Assembly: GCF_015624485.1 (NCBI RefSeq)
Contig: NZ_CP061378.1
Coordinates: 5,208,001 to 5,272,000, forward strand
DNA: 64,000 nucleotides
Source of the DNA: Bradyrhizobium genosp. L
GTDB taxonomy: Bacteria; Pseudomonadota; Alphaproteobacteria; Rhizobiales; Xanthobacteraceae
Reading direction: 5' to 3'
Below the pieces are notes generated by a model. It did no database searches and was not told the DNA's origin. It saw only the letters and a program-made list of their open reading frames with translations. Positions 17,291 to 25,945 of the stretch are shown here, one piece after another (the stretch's first letter is position 1; every line of letters starts with the position of its first letter). Position numbers and translations under genes: made by a program.

Positions 17291-18511
17291 TCAGGTCCGG
17301 TTCGCGCCGGCGGCGAGGAACGGGCTGCTCGGCAGGTTGATGCAGCGCGTAAACATGTCCTCGGCGACGCCAAGCGGCGCGCGCGGGCAGTCGCGGTACA
17401 TCGGCAGCATGTGCATCGGCGTCCACAGCGGCCGGGCGCGGATGCCGTGGCCGTGCAGCGCCGACAACAGCCGGTCGCGCTCAGCCGCATGATCGCCGTC
17501 GAGCACCAGCGTGTTGAGCCAGTAGTTGCTCTGCGCGCCGTCGGGCTCGCGAAAGATCCGCGCCCAGGGAAACGCGCTGAACGCCGCGAGATAGCGCTCG
17601 GCGAGTTCGCGCTTGGCCGCGACCATCGCCGGTAGCCGCTCCATCTGCCCGCAGCCGAGCGCGGCATTGATGTTGGGCAGGCGATAATTGTAGGCGACCT
17701 CGTCATGGTCGAACGCCCAGGCGTGCGACCTCTTCGCGGTCGAGGTGAAATGCCGGGCGTGACGGGCGTGCTGGTCGTCGTCGGTCAGGATCATGCCGCC
17801 ACCGCCGGTGGTGACGATCTTGTTGCCGTTGAAGCTCAGCACCGCCGAATGGCCGAACGTGCCACAGCCCTGCCCGTTCCAGGTCGAGCCGAGCGATTCG
17901 GTTGCGTCCTCGACGACCACGAGGCCGTATTTCGCGGCAATCGCATTGAGCGCGGCCATGTCGGCCGGATGGCCGAAGATGTGGACAGGAACCAACGCGC
18001 GCAGCCGGCGCCCGGTTTCCCTGTTCACCCACCCGCCATCGCGTTGCGCGGCGATCGCCGCGAGATGTTTCTCCAGCGCAACGGGGTCGATGCCGAGCGT
18101 ATCCCAGGTCGAATCGACGAAATGCGGGATAGCGCCGGCGTGGCTGACGGCATTCGCGGTCGCGACGAAAGTGATTGCGGGCAGCAGCACCTCGTCGTTG
18201 GGCTCGACGCCCTCGAGCAGGAGCGCGGCGTGCAGGGCAGCCGTGCCGTTGACGATTGCGACAGCATGGCGGGCGCCGGTCGCCTGCGCGACCATCTGCT
18301 CGAAGCGGTTCACATACTGGCCAGCCGACGACACCCAGTTGGTATCGATGCAATCGAGCACGAATTCACGCTCGCGCGCGCCGAGCCGCGGCTCGTGCAA
18401 TTCCACAGGACGCGGGTTGGCGCCGAGGACGGCGTCGACCGCGTCGAGGGCGGGTTGCAGGTCGAGTGGCGCCGATCCGGCCTTGCCGGCTTGTGCGGAC
18501 GAAATGCTCAT
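17291..18511 (-). CDS. legC: Nucleotide-sugar aminotransferase, LegC-like (DegT/DnrJ/EryC1)
   Basis: A 406-residue PLP enzyme that would aminate a 4-keto sugar nucleotide. Distinctive LegC-type features are DTNWVSSAGQYVNRFE near residue 50 and AIVNGTAALHAAL, then LPAITFVATANAV and VVVEDATESLGS. The PLP-binding Lys is in SFNGNKIVTTGGGG. The open frame extends upstream to 19297 but that part is antisense-like noise across legB; ATG 18511, or GTG 18520 overlapping the legB stop, is the start. Directly downstream of the dehydratase that would supply its substrate. Confidence 0.87.
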   Translation of the reverse strand: MSISSAQAGKAGSAPLDLQPALDAVDAVLGANPRPVELHEPRLGAREREFVLDCIDTNWVSSAGQYVNRFEQMVAQATGARHAVAIVNGTAALHAALLLEGVEPNDEVLLPAITFVATANAVSHAGAIPHFVDSTWDTLGIDPVALEKHLAAIAAQRDGGWVNRETGRRLRALVPVHIFGHPADMAALNAIAAKYGLVVVEDATESLGSTWNGQGCGTFGHSAVLSFNGNKIVTTGGGGMILTDDDQHARHARHFTSTAKRSHAWAFDHDEVAYNYRLPNINAALGCGQMERLPAMVAAKRELAERYLAAFSAFPWARIFREPDGAQSNYWLNTLVLDGDHAAERDRLLSALHGHGIRARPLWTPMHMLPMYRDCPRAPLGVAEDMFTRCINLPSSPFLAAGANRT

Positions 18512-18516
18512 CGAGG

Positions 18517-19515
18517 TCACAGCGTGTAGGCGTTGGCGCGATAGCGGGACAGGTTCTCCTGCTTGGTGAACCAGGCGATGGTCTCCTCGAGGCCCTTGCG
18601 CAAGCCGTCGACGCCGGCAAAACGCGGCGACCAGCCGAGCAGCCTCGCGGCCTTGGCATTGCTGGCCCACAGCCGCTCCACCTCGCTGCGGTCGGGGCGG
18701 ACGCGGACGTCGTCCTGCTCGATCTCGATCTCGACGCCCATCAGCTCCGCGATCAGGCGCGCGGTGTCGCCGATCGAGATCTCGAAGCCGCTGCCTATAT
18801 TGACGACCTCGCCGATGCCGGCCCTGGTCCCGAGCGCCGCCAGGAAGCCGCCGACGGTGTCCGAGACATAGTTGAAGTCGCGGGTCGGGTGGATGCTGCC
18901 GAGCTTGATGCGGCGGCTGCCGGCCGCGATCTGGGTGATGATGGTCGGAATCACCGCGCGGGTCGATTGCCGCGGGCCGTAGGTATTGAAGGGACGCACC
19001 ACCGTCACCGGCGTACCGAACGACTTCTCGAACGACAGCGCGAGCTGGTCGGCCCCGATCTTGGTTGCCGAATAGGGCGACTGCCCCTGCAGCGGGTGCT
19101 CCTCGGTGATCGGAACGAACTGCGCGGTGCCGTAGACCTCGCTGGTCGAGGTGTGCACGACATGGCCGACATCGAGGTCGCGCGCCGCCTGCAGCACGTT
19201 CAGCGTGCCGCGGATATTGGTGTCGAGATAGGTGTCGGGCGAATGATATGAATAGGGGATGGCGATCAGCGCGGCGAGATGCAGCACCGCATCGCACCCC
19301 TTCATCGCGGTCCGTAGCCCGTTTGGGTCACAAATGTTGCCCGCGAACACGTCGATCTTGCCGAGGATTTCGGCCGGCAGCGAATCGAGCCAGCCATAGG
19401 ATCCCATGCCGTTGTAATGCACGAAGGCACGCACGCCGACCTGTCGGCGGACCAGTTCTTCCGCAAGGTGAGAGCCGATGAATCCACCCGCGCCGGTCAG
19501 CAATACCTTTTGCAA
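18517..19515 (-). CDS. legB: Nucleotide-sugar 4,6-dehydratase, LegB-like
   Basis: A 332-residue SDR that oxidises C4 and removes water at C5-C6 of a UDP- or GDP-linked N-acetylhexosamine, the first step toward legionaminic acid. It has TGAGGFIGSHLAEEL at the N-terminus, HLAALIAIPYSYHSP, SEVYGTA, the catalytic YSATK and RPFNTYGPRQS. These segments, especially the IAIPYSYHSP region, are typical of LegB. No ATG is close to the N-terminus. The TTG at 19515 gives the canonical short lead-in and has CAGGAG upstream; a GTG at 19560 would add 15 residues including a duplicated ETRSLQ. Confidence 0.86.
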   Translation of the reverse strand: MQKVLLTGAGGFIGSHLAEELVRRQVGVRAFVHYNGMGSYGWLDSLPAEILGKIDVFAGNICDPNGLRTAMKGCDAVLHLAALIAIPYSYHSPDTYLDTNIRGTLNVLQAARDLDVGHVVHTSTSEVYGTAQFVPITEEHPLQGQSPYSATKIGADQLALSFEKSFGTPVTVVRPFNTYGPRQSTRAVIPTIITQIAAGSRRIKLGSIHPTRDFNYVSDTVGGFLAALGTRAGIGEVVNIGSGFEISIGDTARLIAELMGVEIEIEQDDVRVRPDRSEVERLWASNAKAARLLGWSPRFAGVDGLRKGLEETIAWFTKQENLSRYRANAYTL

Positions 19516-19548
19516 GCTCCGAGTCTCCTGCAAGCTCCGTGTCTCCGT
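19513..19548 (-). repeat. 18-bp tandem duplication at the legB translation start
   Basis: Two adjacent 18-base units (19513-19530 and 19531-19548) match at 16 of 18 positions. Each contains a TTG codon in the legB frame with a GGAG-like stretch nearby, so the copy carries a second possible initiation site. Confidence 0.75.
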
Positions 19549-20014
19549 GAGCGCCAGCACCCGCCGCCAGCACGCCGCTTCTAGCTACTCCGGTGCCGGG
19601 AGGCCAGACGGAAAGTGCCGAAAGCCGGCGTCGCCGTCCAAAGGGCTCTTGCAATCGCCCGTAGGATCTTTTTCTTAGATCCTAATAAGTATCTGAATTT
19701 GCTATGCTATCTAAGACGATCTAAAGATCGGACGACACCGCATCCGGTCGCCGCGGACGTAGCGAAGGGGTTGGCGGTGTGTGCGATCGGCCTCCTCTGG
19801 ATTGCACGACGACAAGGCACACGACCCGGGGCGAAGGAGTCTGGCAACGCCTGTTCGGGATTCGCAGAGATGAGAACACCGGGAACAGCAGGGAACATGC
19901 CGTGGCGCGTAACGCACAGGCTACAGACGCGCACAATCGCAACAAACGTTGTATGGGCGTTTTGAATGGGGTATCGGACGACGTGTTGGCGTCAAGCCTT
20001 GCTGGAGGAACTAG
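19549..20014. other. Divergent intergenic region with AT-rich core and two inverted repeats
   Basis: Lies between legB (minus) and the polymerase-like gene at 20015 (plus). An AT-rich patch around 19660-19730 stands out from the GC-rich surroundings and holds AGGATCT/AGATCCT (19663-19669 and 19677-19683, 7-base loop) and CGATCT-AA-AGATCG (19717-19730). These could be promoter or operator elements for one or both genes. An open frame at 19779-20018 would end in a GTGA overlap with the next gene, but its codon use is poor and I do not call it a gene. Confidence 0.5.
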
Positions 20015-21340
20015 GTGAGTGGGATCGGTCGCGGCCTGATGCCGGAACGCTACAGGCTGCCGCTCCTGGTTTTTCTCCATATCGCGGTGGTCTGCCTGTC
20101 GCTCGGCTGCGTCGCGTATCTCTATTCGGACTATCACATCTTCTTCCGCTGGGACCGCATGGCCTCGGCAGCGGCCGTGGTCGCCGTGTTCTCGGTTGTC
20201 GCCGTTCTGTTCCTGTACGCCGAGTTCAGCTTTGGCTATTTCGTCGGGTTTTACCTGTTCACGATGATTGCCGGCTATCTCTGGCTCAACCAGTTCTCGG
20301 AATTCATCTACAACCACGCCCTGAGCGGGCTATCGGCGGCGGCATCCGCCATCGCGTTCCTGCTGCCTGCGCTGTTCATCCGATCGCCGCTGCCGCAAGT
20401 CTGGACCCTGTCGCCGAAGGCGCTCGACCGCGTCATCGACGGCATCCTGGTGTTCGGCGCCATCGTGGTGTCGATCGGCGCGACCTACGACTTCAGGCTG
20501 GTGTCGATCGAACAGATCTACGACTACCGTGAGTCGCTGCGGACTCCGACCGCGCTCAACTATCTGATGGGGATCGCGAGCGGCGCGCTGCTGCCGTTCG
20601 CCTTTGCCTGCTGCGTCGAGCTGAAGAGGCCGTTGCGCGCCGCGATCGCGCTGGCGATCCTGCTTGCCTTCTATCCGGTCACGGTGAGCAAGATCTCGCT
20701 CCTCACCTCCGCCTGGCTGGTGGTGATGACGATACTGTCGCGGATTTTCGAGCTCAGGATCGCCGTCGTCGTCTCGCTACTGGCGCCGCTGGTCGCGGGC
20801 CTGTTGGCGTTCATGCTGTTCGAGCTCGAATGGGTGCCCTATTCAGCGACGGTTCCCTATTTCGGACTGGTCAATTTCAGGATGGTCGCGATCCCGTCGC
20901 TGGCCATGGACTTCTACAACGATTTCTTCTTCAAGCATGATCTGACCCACTATTGTCAGATCGGGTTCCTGAAGTCCCTGGTGTCCTGTCCGTATAACGA
21001 ACCGCTTTCGGTGGTGATCTACAAGGCGTTCGGTATCGGCGGATACTTCAACGCATCGCTGTTCGCGACCGAGGGGATTGCGTCGATCGGCGCCCTGTTC
21101 GCGCCGGTTGCGGCTTTCGTCTGCGGGCTCGTCGTCGCGCTCGGCAACCGGGCGTCGGCCAACCTGCCGCCGCGTTTGGCGCTCATCTCCGGGGCGGTGC
21201 TGGTCCAGTTGATCCTCAACGTCCCCTTCACCACCGTGCTGGCGACCCACGGCGCGCTATTGCTGTTCCTCTTGTGGTACGTGACGCCGCTGCGCGCCGA
21301 ACGCAAGCCGGATCAGGGCTATTCCGGCCTGTCAGCTTAG
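20015..21340 (+). CDS. Polytopic membrane protein, putative second Wzy-like polymerase
   Basis: A 441-residue inner-membrane protein with about eleven hydrophobic segments, beginning LLVFLHIAVVCLSLGCVAYL and ending with the helix ALLLFLLWYV before a short basic tail. The large loop between about residues 270 and 350 (FNDFFFKHDLTHYCQ region) is probably periplasmic, as in O-antigen polymerases. The GTG start at 20015 has a strong GGAGGA ribosome site 6 bases upstream. Its TAG stop overlaps the stop of the convergent glycosyltransferase gene. The name rests on topology and context; another lipid-linked-sugar membrane enzyme is possible. Confidence 0.55.
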   Translation: MSGIGRGLMPERYRLPLLVFLHIAVVCLSLGCVAYLYSDYHIFFRWDRMASAAAVVAVFSVVAVLFLYAEFSFGYFVGFYLFTMIAGYLWLNQFSEFIYNHALSGLSAAASAIAFLLPALFIRSPLPQVWTLSPKALDRVIDGILVFGAIVVSIGATYDFRLVSIEQIYDYRESLRTPTALNYLMGIASGALLPFAFACCVELKRPLRAAIALAILLAFYPVTVSKISLLTSAWLVVMTILSRIFELRIAVVVSLLAPLVAGLLAFMLFELEWVPYSATVPYFGLVNFRMVAIPSLAMDFYNDFFFKHDLTHYCQIGFLKSLVSCPYNEPLSVVIYKAFGIGGYFNASLFATEGIASIGALFAPVAAFVCGLVVALGNRASANLPPRLALISGAVLVQLILNVPFTTVLATHGALLLFLLWYVTPLRAERKPDQGYSGLSA

Positions 21341-22500
21341 CGCTGAACGGCCTGCCGCATGGTGGCCGCGAAGCTTGCAGCGAAGGCGCTGACATTGTCA
21401 TCCTGCTGCGGGACGACATTGCGAACGGTGAGCCCGGCGGCCTGCCGTGACGCCTCCATGAGGTGGTCGGCCAGCGCAACGGGATCGTCGACGCCGAAAT
21501 AGCGGGCACCGCCCGCGGTCTGCTCCCGGTGCACGTCGATGTCGGACAGGATCATCGGAACGCCGAACGATTTCGCCTCCTCCACGGTCGAGCTCCAGCC
21601 CTCGAAACGCGACGGGTTGACCATGGCGGTCGCGGCCCGCAGCAGCGCGTAGACATGAGAGAACGGAATGATGCCGACATGGCGGAAGTGCCGCTCGAGG
21701 CCGCGGCTGTGCACCTCGGCATTGACCTGATCGTAGTAGCCCGGCTCGCGCCGGTCCTCCGTGCTGCCGGATGCGCAGACCACCACATCGGCCCCGCGCT
21801 CTTTCAGGATCGCCAGAGCATCGACCACCAGCTGGTGGTTCTTGTGGCGGTAGAACTGATTGGGCAAATAGAAATAGTTTTGCGGCAGGCCATAGGCCGC
21901 AATGACTTCGGCCGGATCGGTGTTCAGCAGGCCAAGCTGCGGCTGGGTGGCAAAGCGGACCACGCGGACGTTGTTCTTGACCCGCGGGTAGTAGGCCCTG
22001 AAATCGCGCAGCGCGCTTTCGCTGCTGAGCATGATAGTGCGGCGGCCCGCGATCTGCATGCGGAAGCCGAATTCGCGCCGCCAGCGCGCGGCCCTTGGAA
22101 AAAGATGCGGCAGCGAGCGGTGCTGCAGATCCGGGATCCAGGCGATCGCCGGGATCGGCAACCGCCAGCCGAAGAAGCGCGCCGATTCGACCACCGCATC
22201 GATCCGGGCGGCGCCAAACGCCGCGCTGGCTTCGCGCGCCAGACCGAGGGCGAGTGCCTTGGCCAATTCCGGCTGGCCTTCGAAGGCCTCCGACCGCACG
22301 ATCTCGACGCCGGAGATCGCGGCAAGCTGCGCCAGCTCGCCTGCGTCGCCGCGGCTGCTGGCGAACACCACCGGCGCGAACTCGCCGGGCCGGAACCGGG
22401 CCAGCGCCGCGAACAGATTGCTCTGATAATTGTACCCGCCGGCCCACAGGGTGCGCGAGATGTAGTTGAACGCGATGCGCATCGGAGCTTGCGGTGTCAT
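21337..22500 (-). CDS. Glycosyltransferase, GT4-like (GT-B fold)
   Basis: A 387-residue cytosolic or membrane-associated glycosyltransferase. The C-terminal half has the GT4 donor-binding pattern: YLPNQFYRHKNH, ALLRAATAMVNPSRFEGW with the characteristic Ser-Arg-Phe-Glu-Gly, and TVEEAKSFGVPMILSD. The N-terminus RIAFNYISRTLWAGGYNYQ is the acceptor-domain start. ATG 22500 overlaps the stop of the upstream epimerase gene (ATGA). It is the last gene of a seven-gene minus-strand run that begins with the flippase at 29340. Confidence 0.85.
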   Translation of the reverse strand: MTPQAPMRIAFNYISRTLWAGGYNYQSNLFAALARFRPGEFAPVVFASSRGDAGELAQLAAISGVEIVRSEAFEGQPELAKALALGLAREASAAFGAARIDAVVESARFFGWRLPIPAIAWIPDLQHRSLPHLFPRAARWRREFGFRMQIAGRRTIMLSSESALRDFRAYYPRVKNNVRVVRFATQPQLGLLNTDPAEVIAAYGLPQNYFYLPNQFYRHKNHQLVVDALAILKERGADVVVCASGSTEDRREPGYYDQVNAEVHSRGLERHFRHVGIIPFSHVYALLRAATAMVNPSRFEGWSSTVEEAKSFGVPMILSDIDVHREQTAGGARYFGVDDPVALADHLMEASRQAAGLTVRNVVPQQDDNVSAFAASFAATMRQAVQR

Positions 22501-23423
22501 GAGGCCTGCTTGAACCACGCCACATAGTCGGCAAGGCCGCGGTCGAGCGGAATCCGCCAGTCGAAGCCGACGCGGCGCAGGTTTGCATCGTCGGCGAGCA
22601 GGCTGACGGGATCGCCGGGCCGGCCGATACCGGAGTAACGCACGACCGTATTGCCGCCCAACTCCCTGACCAGGCCGTTCGCGATGTCGGCGACGCTCGC
22701 GCCCCGACCCGAGCCGCCATTGACGACGCGGAAGCCGTCCTGCCGCGATTGTCCCGCAAATTGCGCCAGCAATCGCGCGACATCGCGCACGTCAGTCCAG
22801 TCTCGGATCTCGGTGCCGGTGCCGCCGAGGCTGAGCGGCTGCTCCCCCGCCTTCAGCCGCGAGCAGATGTCCCACAACAGCTGCTTGCGCAGATTGGGGC
22901 CATAGACCGAGAACAGTCGCACCACGGTACAGCCGAGGCCGAAGGTTCGGGCATTGCTCTCGCACAACTGCTCCATCATCAGCTTGTGCTGTCCGTAAGG
23001 CGACATCGGCGTCGGCACGGCACTCTCGGCAATCGGGCCTGCGTGATCCGCACCGTAGACGGCAGCGCTCGAGGCTGCGATCACCGCGCAGTCCGGCGCG
23101 GAGCCGCGCAGCCATTCCAGCAATCGCGCCGTGCTCGCCACGGTGCGGGAGAAATCCTCGAACGGCCGCTCGATCGAGACCCCGACCGATGATCCGCCGG
23201 CCAGGTGCAGCACGCGCGTCGGCCGTCCATGCGCGGCGGCCAGCGCGTTGAGATTGGCCGCATCGATCTCGCCATTGATCCAGCTTGCAAGGCCGAGCCG
23301 GCGCGTCTCTGCCGCATCGAGCGCGCCATGGCCGACGCCATGCACGGCATGCCCCGCTGCCGCCAGTTCGCGAACCAGATGGCGGCCGATAAACCCGTTC
23401 GCGCCGGTGACCCAGATCGTCAT
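22497..23423 (-). CDS. NAD-dependent sugar epimerase/dehydratase (extended SDR)
   Basis: A 308-residue Rossmann enzyme: MTIWVTGANGFIGRHLV at the N-terminus, LHLAGGSSVG, ASSAAVYG and the catalytic YGQHK, followed by VVRLFSVYGPN. Enzymes like this convert GDP- or UDP-sugars (epimerase, GDP-4-keto reductase, dehydratase); the exact reaction is not determined. The gene lies 7 bases downstream of the hexapeptide acetyltransferase gene and overlaps the GT4 gene, so it is part of a single transcription unit. Confidence 0.83.
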   Translation of the reverse strand: MTIWVTGANGFIGRHLVRELAAAGHAVHGVGHGALDAAETRRLGLASWINGEIDAANLNALAAAHGRPTRVLHLAGGSSVGVSIERPFEDFSRTVASTARLLEWLRGSAPDCAVIAASSAAVYGADHAGPIAESAVPTPMSPYGQHKLMMEQLCESNARTFGLGCTVVRLFSVYGPNLRKQLLWDICSRLKAGEQPLSLGGTGTEIRDWTDVRDVARLLAQFAGQSRQDGFRVVNGGSGRGASVADIANGLVRELGGNTVVRYSGIGRPGDPVSLLADDANLRRVGFDWRIPLDRGLADYVAWFKQAS

Positions 23424-23430
23424 GCGCCCT

Positions 23431-23994
23431 TCATGCCTCGAGGATGGACTTTACCACACGCGCGGGATTTCCGGCGACCACCGTATCATCAGCCACGTCC
23501 TTGGTGACGACGGTACCGGCCGCGATGATGGCGCGGGCGCCGATCGTGAGACCCCGCATAACGAATGCGCCGGCGCCGATCCAGGCGTCGTCGTGGATCG
23601 TGACCGGACGCTCGTCGAGATCGAGCTTGCGCGGATGGCCGCGGGTGAACATTTCCTGGATCTGGCTGTGACGCGCCACCGGGTCGACCGGATGGGTCAA
23701 ATTGTCGAAGATGTTCACGCCGTGCGCGATCAGCACCCTGTCTCCGATCCTGACCGAGGCTGCCGACCAGATCCTCGTATGCTCTCCGACGTAGCACCAC
23801 GCGCCGATCTCGATCCGCCCGCCATGCGCAAATGTCAAAAGCTCGCCGCGGATGACGCTGTTGTCGCCGACCACGATGCAGTCGCCGTCGCCGCGGATAT
23901 TGCGAATCCGCGCTGTCGGCATCAGCCTGGCCTGCGGTCCAAGCCGGCAGGTCGCGCGCCCAACAGCTCGCTGCAGCCAGTAGTCGAGATTCAT
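23431..23994 (-). CDS. Hexapeptide-repeat acyltransferase (left-handed beta-helix)
   Basis: A 187-residue O- or N-acyltransferase of the WbbJ/LacA type. Repeats of the [LIV]-G-x4 kind appear in IEIGAWCYVGEHTRIWS, VRIGDRVLIAHGVNI and IHDDAWIGAGAFVM, ending with AGTVVTKDVADDTVVAGNPA, the standard C-terminal signature. The catalytic His is probably in LIAHGVNI. The open frame runs farther upstream, but ATG 23994 overlaps the methyltransferase stop as ATGA and gives the family's usual length. Likely an acetylation of a sugar in the repeat unit. Confidence 0.85.
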   Translation of the reverse strand: MNLDYWLQRAVGRATCRLGPQARLMPTARIRNIRGDGDCIVVGDNSVIRGELLTFAHGGRIEIGAWCYVGEHTRIWSAASVRIGDRVLIAHGVNIFDNLTHPVDPVARHSQIQEMFTRGHPRKLDLDERPVTIHDDAWIGAGAFVMRGLTIGARAIIAAGTVVTKDVADDTVVAGNPARVVKSILEA

Positions 23995-24845
23995 CTGATC
24001 ATCTCGATGCAGGCGATGGCGCGCGCGCAGCCCGCATTGTCGTCGAGTCGACCGCGGCCGCTGTGCGGATCGAACGCCGTCGCATTGGCGACGTCGGCCT
24101 GCGAGGCGCGGCGCCAGCCGGCTTTGTCGTAGGCAAAGAATTCGAGATCGAAGGACGACGGCCCGAAGGCATCGATCAGCGCCTGGATCATCGCGCCGTC
24201 GAACAGCTGGAACCAGTTGAAATTCTCGTAGCGGCCGTAGGGCACCGTGATCAGGCAACGACCGCCGGGCGCGATGATACGCCGGAACTCGCTGACGGCA
24301 TCGGCGAAGCCATGCTTGTTGGTTTCCGATTTCGTGGGATCGCTGGTGTAGAGCATCGTGTTGTCGAGCCCGACATGCTCCAGCGTCGAGATGCTGACGA
24401 TGGTATCGAACGCCCCGTCCGCAAAACTGGTCTTGCGGAAATCACCGAACACGTAGGAATAGCCATCGTACCAGTAGCAGCGTTTCTCGGGCGCCAGCGT
24501 CATCATGGTCAGATCAGCCTTGCGCAGCGGATTCCGGCTGAGGACGTAGTCGTGATTCAGCGTCGAGCCTGCGTCAAGCATCCGGCCGAGCTTGACGCCG
24601 TCACGGCGCAGCCGATCGAACAGCCAGGGATATTCGACGACGCGTTCGTCGATCCCGACACCGAAGCCGTCGGGGAGTTGGCGTCCGGGTTGCACGGCCG
24701 CGCCATCGATCGCGCTCTCGATACTCGCCTTCTTGCGCGTGTAATAGCCGAGCGACCAGGGCCTGCGCCCGCTCAATTGATAGAGCGGCGACGCCGCGGC
24801 GTCGGCGATCTCCTTGATCCTGAAAACCAGACCGTCAACGTGCAT
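23991..24845 (-). CDS. Class I SAM-dependent methyltransferase-like protein
   Basis: A 284-residue protein with a methyltransferase core: LGRMLDAGSTLNHDYVLS in the position of the SAM-binding loop, TIVSISTLEHVGLDN as the motif after strand 4, and RIIAPGGRCLITVPYGRYE as post-motif. The first SAM loop is degenerate (DAGSTLN instead of DxGxGxG), so activity is not certain. The ATG at 24845 has AGGAG 8 bases upstream. It overlaps the acetyltransferase start and follows a glycosyltransferase gene. Substrate unknown. Confidence 0.72.
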   Translation of the reverse strand: MHVDGLVFRIKEIADAAASPLYQLSGRRPWSLGYYTRKKASIESAIDGAAVQPGRQLPDGFGVGIDERVVEYPWLFDRLRRDGVKLGRMLDAGSTLNHDYVLSRNPLRKADLTMMTLAPEKRCYWYDGYSYVFGDFRKTSFADGAFDTIVSISTLEHVGLDNTMLYTSDPTKSETNKHGFADAVSEFRRIIAPGGRCLITVPYGRYENFNWFQLFDGAMIQALIDAFGPSSFDLEFFAYDKAGWRRASQADVANATAFDPHSGRGRLDDNAGCARAIACIEMIR

Positions 24846-24853
24846 GCCTGCTC

Positions 24854-25942
24854 CTAGAGGCGCTCCAAGAGTTGTCCAAATAGAGCCCACTGGCGCTCTT
24901 TGCTATACAAATCTCTGACCGCGGTCCGCCCCTTATCGGCCCGCGCCTTCAGTTCGTTCCAGCCACGCAGGCAATTCTCGACCTCGATCGGGCAGTCATT
25001 GCCGCTCTGATAGATCGCAATCGTCTTGCCCTCCTCCATCCCCACCGGATAGTTCCCGGCATCCGACAGCAGCAGCGCGCCGCAGCCCATCGCCTCGAAG
25101 CAGCGCATGTTGCCGCGATCGTTTCCGGCCATGTCGATCGCGCCGTTGAGCACGATCTTGGCCGAGCCGAACAGCGCGTAGAGATCGCGGCCGAACACCG
25201 GCGCCCGCGCGATGCGGGCAATGGCGTCGGGACGGCGGTGCTTGCCGAGCGGCAGCAGGCGACCGAGCGCGCTTTCGGCGAGCCGGGTCAATCGCGAGGC
25301 GTCGAGGCAGAACACGATCTTGTGCCGGGCCGAAAGATCGGCCACCTGCTCCAGCGTCCTGCCGCGCGCGCTGTGATGCCGCGAATAGCCGCCGACGAAG
25401 GCGACGTCGATCGGCCGCTCGCCCTGGCCGTACTCGTCCATGACGGGATCGACCGCGGGGAAGAACAATTCGGCCCGACAGCCCTTGGCTCGCCAGGACT
25501 CCAGGATCGAAGGGAAATTGCCGAGCACCGCGCCATAGCCGGTCAGGTCCGCATTGCCCGAGGGCGCCGCGCGCCAGCACAGTGTGGTCTTCACACAACC
25601 AGGCAGCTTGGCTGTGAACGCACTCGGATAGCGCACCGGGTCGAGATTATAGAACACCTCGGCCTCGTGATGCTCGATCTGCGCGAGCAGGATTGCTTCC
25701 AGCGTCGGCGTGCCTGCCATGCCCTGCGCGCGCGCCCACTGCCGCTGCAGCACCTCGTCATCGCCGTTGGTGAAAAAGGCCTCCGGCGCGCCATCGAGCA
25801 CCGGCTTGAGGAAATGCGCCGCACCAAAGCGATCGTGCAAGAACACGTCGCGCCGCGCTTCGAACGTCGACGCGCCGGCGGCGAGTTGGTTCAGGCGCGG
25901 CAAATAGGACGGATAGAGGCCGCTATTCTGGAACAGGCGCAT
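24854..25942 (-). CDS. Glycosyltransferase, GT-B type (CgeB/Glyco_trans_1_2-like)
   Basis: A 362-residue protein whose C-terminal half matches the glycosyl-transferase 1_2 pattern: VFGRDLYALFGSAKIVLNG, NDRGNMRCFEAMGCGALLLSD and GKTIAIYQSG. The N-terminal half includes DVAFVGGYSRHH midway, a common start of the donor domain in CgeB-like proteins. ATG 25942 lies three bases after the asparagine-synthetase stop. It probably adds one sugar of the repeat unit; neither sugar nor linkage can be inferred. Confidence 0.75.
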   Translation of the reverse strand: MRLFQNSGLYPSYLPRLNQLAAGASTFEARRDVFLHDRFGAAHFLKPVLDGAPEAFFTNGDDEVLQRQWARAQGMAGTPTLEAILLAQIEHHEAEVFYNLDPVRYPSAFTAKLPGCVKTTLCWRAAPSGNADLTGYGAVLGNFPSILESWRAKGCRAELFFPAVDPVMDEYGQGERPIDVAFVGGYSRHHSARGRTLEQVADLSARHKIVFCLDASRLTRLAESALGRLLPLGKHRRPDAIARIARAPVFGRDLYALFGSAKIVLNGAIDMAGNDRGNMRCFEAMGCGALLLSDAGNYPVGMEEGKTIAIYQSGNDCPIEVENCLRGWNELKARADKGRTAVRDLYSKERQWALFGQLLERL

Positions 25943-25945
25943 CGC

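Noticed and set aside
18512..19297. Upstream extension of the LegC-like gene
   Set aside because: It covers the legB gene in another frame and lacks aminotransferase similarity.
19779..20018. Possible small gene or leader peptide ending in a GTGA overlap
   Set aside because: Composition is unlike neighbours, no ribosome site is evident and no family is recognised; the overlap alone is weak support.
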